From: a virus
Direction: 5' to 3' (one strand)
Length of the DNA: 45,493 bases
Virus record (IMG/VR): IMGVR_UViG_3300046535_000304
Coordinates: 1-45,493 of that record
Part shown: piece by piece, positions 36,176-41,214 of the stretch
Position numbering within the stretch: position 1 is the stretch's first letter
How the letters are laid out: each line of letters begins with the position of its first letter
Notes under the pieces: generated by a model
The model's database searches: none
The model's input: only the letters and a program-made list of their open reading frames with translations
What the model was told of the DNA's origin: nothing
Program-made: the position numbers and the translations under genes

Positions 36176-36444
36176 TACTTCTCCTCAGTTTCCGAGTTTG
36201 GATCATTGAATACTACTGCCTTGATTGCCCACATTGCAGTAGTCTCATTGTTTGTTAATGCAACAGAGAGATGACGACTGTTCGGGCAAATTTCTTTCAT
36301 CAGTCGTTCACCTTCACTGAAATGTTCTCGCAGTTTATTGATTTTAGCGAGTCCATCTGCTGACGGTTTGTGATACGCGTACGGCTTATCGATAGGCACT
36401 CTGTCCTCCGATTCAATTAAACTTACTTCTACCGAAACATTCAC
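36175..36444 (-). CDS. Acb2/Tad1-like hairpin protein, candidate anti-CBASS/Thoeris sponge
   Basis: 89 residues. The segment 24-82 (YHKPSADGLAKINKLREHF, then ICPNSRHLSVALTNNE and TAMWAIKAVVFNDP) fits the phage helical-hairpin family related to Acb2 and Tad1, which sequester cyclic (oligo)nucleotide signals of CBASS and Thoeris defence. The S-R-x-x-S-V-A-L-T and M-W-A-I-K-A signatures are the strongest hints. The N-terminal 20 residues are extra. It lies in the virion operon rather than with early genes. No ligand-binding residue has been verified, so activity is an inference. Confidence 0.6.
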   Translation of the reverse strand: MNVSVEVSLIESEDRVPIDKPYAYHKPSADGLAKINKLREHFSEGERLMKEICPNSRHLSVALTNNETTAMWAIKAVVFNDPNSETEEK

Positions 36445-36453
36445 CAGCTAGTC

Positions 36454-36492
36454 TAATCTGGTCCACCATTACACCGATGGAATCCCAGATTA
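36454..36492 (-). other. hairpin just upstream of the Acb2-like gene
   Basis: On the minus strand TAATCTGG (36492-36485) pairs with CCAGATTA (36461-36454), with an inner TCCATC/GGTGGA stem. No T run follows. It ends about 10 nt before the ATG of the Acb2-like gene, whose Shine-Dalgarno site is poor, so it could control translation. Confidence 0.6.
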
Positions 36493-36507
36493 AATAGATT
36501 AGTTTCA

Positions 36508-36723
36508 TTACATTCGTTTACAGGTTACAGTGTTTGCAGCCGCACTCTTAACGAATCCACCTGATGCAACACCACCAGATGTAAACGCAACGAATGCCGA
36601 GTTGTCTGCACTAATCGTCAGAGCACCCGCACTCGTCAGATAGACTGCGACTGCTGGTAGTGCGTATGATACTCCTGCCGTGAGTGCAGTAGGAGGACCG
36701 ATTGGAATTGATTGAATGGGCAT
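36508..36723 (-). CDS. small Ala/Ser/Thr-rich structural protein
   Basis: 71 residues, hydrophobic with beta character (PTALTAGVSYALPAVAVYL, GALTISADNSAFVAF) and a basic end (CKRM). Possibly a head fibre or decoration subunit. No family recognised. Tightly packed after the IPT-domain gene. Confidence 0.6.
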   Translation of the reverse strand: MPIQSIPIGPPTALTAGVSYALPAVAVYLTSAGALTISADNSAFVAFTSGGVASGGFVKSAAANTVTCKRM

Positions 36724-36725
36724 GA

Positions 36726-37307
36726 CTACTTCTTGCTTTCCTTCTCGTGATGTTCCTCCACCACGAGTTTCTTCTTATCAGTCTTGACTTCCTCTCCGAC
36801 TCCGAAGTGCGTATCCTTGTCAGTCTTTTTCTTACTAGTAACTAACACCTCAGGAGCCGCATTCGGATCAACGAATTCAAAGTTCACTGGAGCTGAATAC
36901 TGCTGACCAGTACGCACACGCACCGGCACAATGACAGGAGCCTGCCACAGTGGCATATTCACACCAGTCGTCAGTTCAGTCGGAGATACGAATGTAGTAG
37001 GTTCCTCGTATCCATTGAATACGATGAGAGAGAATGGAGTGAACTCTTCTCCTACAACGTGCAGATCGAATGATGCTTCACCAAGATTGATAGTTGCAGG
37101 TGAGAGCGAAGTCAATACAGGCGGAGCAATTATACCACCTGCAAGGACTGCCGCGATTGCTAGGTATGCCTTCTCAGAAAATCGAGAGTCAGAGCAACAG
37201 ATATCAAGGATATCCTTGATGTATCCATTCTGTTCAGCAGTCACATCCAATGCAGGACTATTCTTCAAGACTGGAACGAAGGGATCTCGATAAGGAAAGT
37301 TTTCCAT
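36726..37307 (-). CDS. IPT/TIG (Ig-like) domain virion protein
   Basis: 193 residues. An N-terminal helical part (about 20-60) is followed by an Ig-like domain at about 62-146: PVLTSLSPATINLGEASFDL, VVGEEFTPFSLIVFNG, and PVRVRTGQQYSAPVNFEF. This is the IPT/TIG pattern. Ig-like domains on phage virions often decorate the head or mediate weak surface attachment. The last 45 residues are Lys/Glu-rich and disordered. Confidence 0.75.
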   Translation of the reverse strand: MENFPYRDPFVPVLKNSPALDVTAEQNGYIKDILDICCSDSRFSEKAYLAIAAVLAGGIIAPPVLTSLSPATINLGEASFDLHVVGEEFTPFSLIVFNGYEEPTTFVSPTELTTGVNMPLWQAPVIVPVRVRTGQQYSAPVNFEFVDPNAAPEVLVTSKKKTDKDTHFGVGEEVKTDKKKLVVEEHHEKESKK

Positions 37308-37310
37308 CTT

Positions 37311-37889
37311 CTACTCCTGAACTGTGATGTGATCAAAGCTCCGCTCATCACGAAACTGTGGAGCGAAGATAACGAACTGTGGCTGATTACTCTGAGGATT
37401 ATCTGAGGAGGGATCTGATGGAGGCTCAAGATTCTTGATGATGACGCTCATGTCCTTAGCGATACCCGCTAATTCTTTCGCGTCCGTGTAATCTAATTTC
37501 TCTTGAGTGATGGCTCCGAGTGCTGAGTCTAATACACGAGCAGCTTTCTTTGAAGCCCGTGCCCTCGACTTATTTATGTGACTGATGATAGCTGGCTTAG
37601 GCGAATCATAAGAAGCAGTAGAAGTCGCACCCTTAGCATACGCACTAACAGATGATGGACTGATTCCAAACATTCCTGCAAGTCCGAGAGCTGATTGTCG
37701 TCCATTGATTACAGCTTCTTCTCCGATGATCTGACGTAATGCATCAGGAACATTTACATCTCCAGTAGATCGTCCTGGTCTTTCCATCTCTACAATCTCA
37801 GGAGTCACTACAGGAGATACAGGTTCCTTCTTTTCATACGCACTCATCTCTCGCATGAAATCTTCGTCAGATACAATACCTATTGGCAT
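37311..37889 (-). CDS. terminase small subunit-like protein
   Basis: 192 residues from ATG 37889 (MPIGIV), preferred because GGGAA lies about 6 nt upstream and a TTGACA element is just beyond. The ORF can be extended to ATG 37931 or TTG 37940. The middle has an HTH-like stretch (RQSALGLAGMFGISPSSVSA), then helices KPAIISHINKSRARASKKAARV and AKELAGIAKDMSVIIKNLEP that fit a TerS oligomer core. The C-terminus is Pro/Ser/Gln-rich. It is the first gene of the virion operon and lies four small genes before TerL, the usual neighbourhood. Confidence 0.65.
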   Translation of the reverse strand: MPIGIVSDEDFMREMSAYEKKEPVSPVVTPEIVEMERPGRSTGDVNVPDALRQIIGEEAVINGRQSALGLAGMFGISPSSVSAYAKGATSTASYDSPKPAIISHINKSRARASKKAARVLDSALGAITQEKLDYTDAKELAGIAKDMSVIIKNLEPPSDPSSDNPQSNQPQFVIFAPQFRDERSFDHITVQE

Positions 37890-37913
37890 AATGATTCCCA
37901 GATATGGAAAGAC

Positions 37914-37940
37914 CTGATACCAGCTTACCATACGTGTCAA
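37914..37940 (-). promoter_or_regulatory. candidate late promoter
   Basis: On the minus strand a perfect TTGACA (37940-37935) is followed, after 15 nt, by TATCAG (37919-37914), a 4-of-6 match to the -10 consensus. Transcription would start just before the preferred TerS start. The short spacer is the weak point. Confidence 0.35.
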
Positions 37941-38180
37941 GTTGGGCTGAACCGTAACCCCTTCAAAATGAGGGACTTAGACCCCGAAATTCCGATGATC
38001 CGTTCGAGGTAAGATTCGATATCTGAGAGTATGAGACTCTATCTCTCACAAGATGGGCAGATCGAATACCGACTCTGACAGATTTTGATTTTCTACCAGA
38101 GAATTTTACCTCCCCTGACGTTTGATTGAGACACCACCCCCTCGCCCCAATGTCAAGTAAAAAGTGTGCAAGGGTGTACC

Positions 38181-38195
38181 CCATAATGTAGTGAC
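38181..38195 (+). repeat. operator-family copy 1
   Basis: CCATAATGTAGTGAC, a variant of the CCACAAGATGTAGTG family found three more times within 140 bp and again at 40144. Confidence 0.6.
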
Positions 38196-38206
38196 GCCGA
38201 GCCGCG

Positions 38207-38228
38207 ACACCACAAGATGTAGTGGTGT
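38207..38228. promoter_or_regulatory. palindromic operator-like site, copy 2
   Basis: Perfect 7-bp inverted arms ACACCAC (38207-38213) and GTGGTGT (38222-38228) with an 8-bp spacer. The site contains the family core CCACAAGATGTAGTG, as expected for a dimeric DNA-binding protein. Confidence 0.65.
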
Positions 38229-38268
38229 CCCGACGCGCGCCCTACGAAATTGTCCTACCCTTTCGTAA

Positions 38269-38285
38269 CCACAAGATGTAGTGAC
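38269..38285 (+). repeat. operator-family copy 3
   Basis: CCACAAGATGTAGTGAC, identical to copy 2 over 15 bases but lacking the complete right arm. Confidence 0.65.
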
Positions 38286-38302
38286 AAACGGAGGCCAGGT
38301 CG

Positions 38303-38322
38303 CCCACATCTTGCGGTTGACA
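38303..38322 (-). promoter_or_regulatory. operator-family copy 4 next to TTGACA
   Basis: CCACATCTTGCGG is the core in reverse orientation, and TTGACA (38317-38322) starts directly after it on the plus strand. The copy at 40144 has the same order (core, then TTGACT). No convincing -10 follows here, so the promoter is uncertain. Confidence 0.5.
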
Positions 38323-38349
38323 GACCCACGGACCTGTGAGTGGCCGACC

Positions 38350-38362
38350 GACTCTCAGAGTC
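38350..38362. repeat. GACTCTCAGAGTC palindrome, member of the ACTCTCAGA family
   Basis: Perfect 6+1+6 palindrome. It is the most symmetric member of the ACTCTCAGA repeats spread over 38.0-40.3 kb. Confidence 0.65.
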
Positions 38363-38365
38363 CAG

Positions 38366-38410
38366 GTCGATTTTTGGCAGGGGCCGAGCCGTCGATTTTT
38401 CCGTCGATTG
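38366..38410 (+). repeat. GTCGATTTTT direct repeats
   Basis: GTCGATTTTT at 38366-38375 and 38391-38400, then GTCGATTG at 38403-38410. Upstream of the first plus-strand gene; role unknown. Confidence 0.55.
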
Positions 38411-38425
38411 ATGCCGCGCTGTGCC

Positions 38426-38498
38426 GAGTCTGTAGTAGACTCTTCTAGTCGGTTGATGACGAACCGACAGCGGCGCAAGCTCCAGTCCGGAGCCGCCG
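38426..38498 (+). promoter_or_regulatory. structured 5' leader with three tandem hairpins
   Basis: Hairpin 1: GAGTCT-GTAGT-AGACTC (38426-38442). Hairpin 2: GTCGGTT-GATGACG-AACCGAC (38448-38468). Hairpin 3: CGGCG/CGCCG around GCTCC-AGTCC-GGAGC (38471-38498). They end 12 nt before the ribosome site of the 38523 gene, so they may stabilise or control its mRNA. Confidence 0.6.
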
Positions 38499-38522
38499 AA
38501 ACCGAGTCAAGAGGTGCCTATC

Positions 38523-38957
38523 ATGGCGAATGTGAAAGTTGTCGAATTCAAGGGTGAGATTGCGAACGCGCATGGGCGCGAGCTGTCCAGCTACAAGAAC
38601 GCTGCTGGCGAACCGCTCCCGTCGTCCGTTCCCTACGCTACCAGCTACGAAAAGCTGCTCGACGCAGCTTCCGTCCGTGAAGTTGGCGAGTGGCCGAGTG
38701 AAGCCGCGTGCGTCAAGCTGGCGAACGCGAAACGCAAGGGCAAGGCGCGTGCTGCCGCGAACGCAGCCACGCTGGAATCTCTCGGAGTGGTGAAGCCCAC
38801 CAACGAGAACGACCCGCAGCTTCGCCTCAAGAACATGGCCGAGATTTTCAAGGCCAACGGCGAGAGCGAAGAGTCGGCCCGCAAGCTGGCGGCTGCTGCC
38901 CTCAATCTCAAGTGGGCGAACGACGACGACGACGACGACAGCGACGACGACGAGTAG
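38523..38957 (+). CDS. early protein with acidic Asp tail
   Basis: 144 residues from ATG 38523 with AGAGGTG 6 nt upstream. Helical and Ala-rich, with a segment LESLGVVKPTNENDPQLRLKN and a helical EESARKLAAAALNLKW, ending in NDDDDDDSDDDE. No domain recognised. Its codons are clearly GC-richer than those of most of the genome. Being the first gene off the divergent hub with its own leader and terminator, it is probably made early and in quantity. Ends TAG TAG. Confidence 0.75.
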   Translation: MANVKVVEFKGEIANAHGRELSSYKNAAGEPLPSSVPYATSYEKLLDAASVREVGEWPSEAACVKLANAKRKGKARAAANAATLESLGVVKPTNENDPQLRLKNMAEIFKANGESEESARKLAAAALNLKWANDDDDDDSDDDE

Positions 38958-38963
38958 TAGACT

Positions 38964-38994
38964 CTCGGACGGGGGACAGCAAACCCCGTCCGTT
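38964..38994 (+). terminator. intrinsic terminator after the first early gene
   Basis: GGACGGGG (38964-38971) pairs with CCCCGTCC (38981-38988), loop GACAGCAAA, tail GTTTTCCC. The loop differs by one base from that of the terminator at 3250. Confidence 0.85.
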
Positions 38995-39086
38995 TTCCCA
39001 CCTGCCAAAATCCCTCCAGGCACCGCGCATCCCCACTCTCAGACAGCTCGCTGCGCTCGCTCTGAACGCCGCGAAAACCCCCTACG

Positions 39087-39178
39087 GCTGTGCGACTCTA
39101 CCACCCCACAGAATAACTCTCAGACACGCGCTCACACTCGCGTGAGGGGTCAATAGCTGTGCGACTGGCTGTGCGATT
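39087..39178 (+). repeat. GCTGTGCGAYT iteron-like repeats (three copies)
   Basis: GCTGTGCGACT at 39087-39097, GCTGTGCGACT at 39156-39166 and GCTGTGCGATT at 39168-39178. The last two are 12 bp apart, about one helical turn. Confidence 0.6.
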
Positions 39179-39313
39179 CTCGCACTCATAATCTCTCAAA
39201 TTCTCTCAGAGTAGGGGGAGAGGGGGAGACTGAGATAGAGAGTCCAAACAGGCCAATGGACCCATTTCCCCCGACTCTCAGATACTTCCGCTCTGGGGTT
39301 TTCTTGTATATTC

Positions 39314-39345
39314 TTTTTTTTTTTTTGTTTTTTTTTATTATATGA
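39314..39345 (+). other. long T tract, possible DNA unwinding element
   Basis: Thirteen T, one G, nine T, then ATTATATGA. The only such tract seen in the window; it lies between the iteron-like repeats and a sigma70-like promoter. Confidence 0.6.
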
Positions 39346-39371
39346 AAACTAGAGAATCCAGAACCGGGGGG

Positions 39372-39400
39372 TTGACTTGACCAAAAACCCGTGTTAGACT
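39372..39400 (+). promoter_or_regulatory. sigma70-like promoter
   Basis: TTGACT (39372-39377), exact 17-nt spacer, TAGACT (39395-39400). It is followed by an ACTCTCAGA element at 39427 and the gene at 39464. Overall a good match to the bacterial consensus. Confidence 0.65.
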
Positions 39401-39463
39401 CTCTCTGTCGGTCTCTCCCTCTCCCGACTCTCAGAGCCAATCTGAGATTAAATGGAGGTTATC

Positions 39464-39835
39464 ATGGGCAAAACGGGCGCAGTTAAGCACACGCATCAGT
39501 ACTTCAGGCGCGATGACGGAATGTGGGCATGTAGTGGAATTGATGAATGTTCGCACTATATGCCGAAGAATATGCTTCCACTTCCAGTAGGTCGTAAGAG
39601 TATCTGTTGGGGTTGTGAGCGTGAATTTCAATTGACACCATACGCAATGAGGAATGCGAAACCCATGTGTGATGAGTGCGAGGACAAAACAGAAGTTTTG
39701 GGAGATTTCATCGAAGAGAGAATGAAGAGTGTAAAACCACTCACCGGACTCGCGGCATTCGGTGCGAAACCTCGTGTCAAGACTATCGAGGAATTACTCG
39801 CACTCGCTAAGGACGATAAACCGGAGAATGAATAA
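39464..39835 (+). CDS. zinc-ribbon early protein
   Basis: 123 residues; start chosen at ATG 39464 because TGGAGG lies at 39453-39458. Cys pairs CWGC (C48, C51) and CDEC (C69, C72) form a zinc ribbon. C23, C29 and H31 (WACSGIDECSH) may form a second site with the N-terminal His residues. The C-terminus is helical (TIEELLALAKDD). It follows a sigma70-like promoter, so probably early. Function unknown. Confidence 0.75.
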   Translation: MGKTGAVKHTHQYFRRDDGMWACSGIDECSHYMPKNMLPLPVGRKSICWGCEREFQLTPYAMRNAKPMCDECEDKTEVLGDFIEERMKSVKPLTGLAAFGAKPRVKTIEELLALAKDDKPENE

Positions 39836-40053
39836 TGCCGAAAATCACAATGAGCACAGAGCGCGCACTGATTAGAGAAATGCTTGCAGAGAAGATTCGA
39901 AAAGTATCTGCAACTATAACAGCGTTGGAAGGATTGTTGGAACAGGAAAAGGCAAAATTGAAGATTCTGCACGATACAATTCTTAATCCTATCGAATTGG
40001 AAGCAGTTTATCTTTCACATCTCGCAGATAGAAAGAAGGAGTCTGAGGAATAA
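39835..40053 (+). CDS. small coiled-coil protein
   Basis: 72 residues coupled by TAATG to the zinc-ribbon gene. A single long amphipathic helix from about 8 to 48 (IREMLAEKIRKVSATITALE), then a short helical end. No family recognised. Confidence 0.65.
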   Translation: MPKITMSTERALIREMLAEKIRKVSATITALEGLLEQEKAKLKILHDTILNPIELEAVYLSHLADRKKESEE

Positions 40054-40276
40054 TCTGAGAGTCGGCGGGCCAGGTCGGGGTCCGGTCAGTGTAAAATTTA
40101 CATACCCCACTAATTGTGGTTTTGTCTCTCAGATTCGGAAAGTGTCACTACATAATGTGGTTGACTGAAAGGGTCGGCCTGTGCCTATAATGGAGCACGC
40201 CGTAGGCGCAGGCCGGACTCTCAGAGATTACTCTCAGAGTATTACAAGTCGCCTCTGTTACCGAAAGGACAGTCCA
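40054..40276. other. regulatory intergenic region
   Basis: 223 bp with no gene. It holds ACTCTCAGA-type elements (40054 reverse, 40125 variant, 40217, 40230), a GTAAAATTTAC palindrome (40091-40101), a weak CCAC/GTGG hairpin followed by TTTT near 40107-40121, one operator-family copy and a TATAAT promoter. Confidence 0.65.
40144..40191 (+). promoter_or_regulatory. promoter with overlapping operator-family site
   Basis: The operator-family core in reverse (CACTACATAATGTGG, within 40144-40160) directly precedes TTGACT (40161-40166); a perfect TATAAT lies at 40186-40191. The 19-nt spacer is longer than ideal. A regulator on the core would cover the -35 element. Confidence 0.65.
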
Positions 40277-40495
40277 GTGAAACGATTCTTCTGTAGTAAA
40301 TGCCAGCGAGTCCGCCACGTTCGACGGATGCCACTCTCAGTCAATAATCCATCAGCATACGCGCCGCAGGATAGAGTCGGTGAATGCGCATGGCACACCT
40401 CAGGCGAGCGGGTTTTCCAGCCTGTATCCTCACACAAGACCATCAAGAAAGTCACGGTTTCTGTCGCCTCCAAGTCAAAGAAAGGCGGCAAGTAA
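40277..40495 (+). CDS. small zinc-finger protein
   Basis: 72 residues from GTG 40277, supported by GAAAGGA at 40263-40269; an in-frame ATG at 40190 lies on the -10 element and is rejected. Zinc ligands C6, C9, C37 and H40 (FCSKC ... CAWH). Basic tail (SKSKKGGK). It is the first gene after the TATAAT promoter. Function unknown. Confidence 0.7.
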   Translation: MKRFFCSKCQRVRHVRRMPLSVNNPSAYAPQDRVGECAWHTSGERVFQPVSSHKTIKKVTVSVASKSKKGGK

Positions 40496-40498
40496 ATC

Positions 40499-41176
40499 AT
40501 GGCAAAACAGACTCGTAAACGTGGGGATTGTGAAACGTGCGAACGCACGAATCTCGACCTCACACTCGAATCGCGCAACATGTGGATGTGCGAATTCTGC
40601 GTAGCTGACGAACGTGCTATCACGACGAAAATCGGTGAAGCCAACGTCGTTCTGGAACACTCCAGAATCGTCGATTCAACCATCCAAATCAAGCCGGAAG
40701 TATTCGTTTCCAAGACGGTCGCTATCGTGGAATTGCAAGCTGCAATCATGCACGATGCGAACATTCCTGACGACCAGAAGCAATCAGCATACACGCGCGA
40801 ATGCGATAAGCGGTATCTTCAGTTGAAAGATATCGTATTCGCCAAGCGTGCCGAGCTGAACGAAATCGAGCAGGAAATGCGCGCATGGCAGGTGAATGCG
40901 CAAGCGGCAGCGGGTAAACTCCACTCCTCAGAACGCGAGAAATATCGTCATCTCGACGTGAACTACACGCCCACCTCGCCGGTCAAGAAAATCAAGAAAT
41001 CCTCGGACAAACCCAAGTCAAATTCCGCCTATAACAAGACGGAAGTGGCTGCGATTTGCGAGAAATACGGCGTTCCGGCTCTGGGCGTGCGTATGATGAT
41101 GATTAGCCGTAATCTCTCAGCGGAAGCGGCTGCTAAGGAACTCGCATCAACGATGAAAAAGCCGGTCGCTCAGTAG
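40499..41176 (+). CDS. zinc-ribbon/coiled-coil protein
   Basis: 225 residues. N-terminal Cys4 ribbon (C11, C14, C31, C34), a helical middle with AYTRECDKRYLQLKDIVFAK and EIEQEMRAW, a basic linker (VKKIKKSSDKPKS) and a C-terminal helical domain (VAAICEKYGVPALGVRMMMI). No enzymatic motif. It sits 39 bp upstream of the SprT/SNF2 gene, so they may act together on DNA or RNA. Confidence 0.7.
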   Translation: MAKQTRKRGDCETCERTNLDLTLESRNMWMCEFCVADERAITTKIGEANVVLEHSRIVDSTIQIKPEVFVSKTVAIVELQAAIMHDANIPDDQKQSAYTRECDKRYLQLKDIVFAKRAELNEIEQEMRAWQVNAQAAAGKLHSSEREKYRHLDVNYTPTSPVKKIKKSSDKPKSNSAYNKTEVAAICEKYGVPALGVRMMMISRNLSAEAAAKELASTMKKPVAQ

Positions 41177-41214
41177 CGAGATTCCATCCACCATTCGATA
41201 CCGTAAGGACGAAT

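Larger units (their letters stand above)
37941..38522. other. divergent intergenic hub with repeats and hairpins
   Basis: 582 bp without a credible gene; the short ORFs on the minus strand lack ribosome sites and recognisable sequence. It separates the two transcription arms. It holds four copies of the ATGTAGTG/CACATCTTG operator family, two ACTCTCAGA elements, three GTCGATT repeats and three tandem hairpins ahead of the first plus-strand gene. Confidence 0.7.
38995..39371. other. candidate replication origin region
   Basis: Gene-free. It contains three direct repeats of GCTGTGCGAYT, a CACGCG/CGCGTG hairpin (39125-39144), four ACTCTCAGA-type elements (39035, 39116, 39202, 39274) and a T tract in otherwise GC-rich DNA. 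Iterons next to an AT-rich stretch resemble an origin with an unwinding element. No direct proof. Confidence 0.45.

Noticed and set aside
38151-38156. TTGACA on the minus strand as a late promoter
   Set aside because: No -10 element at 15-19 nt; the copy at 37940 fits better, though still weakly.
37963-38478. Minus-strand ORFs in the divergent hub
   Set aside because: No ribosome sites, odd composition, and they overlap repeats.
38445-39023. 192-residue minus-strand ORF over the 38523 gene
   Set aside because: Val/Arg-rich shadow of GC-rich codons; the plus-strand gene has a ribosome site and terminator.
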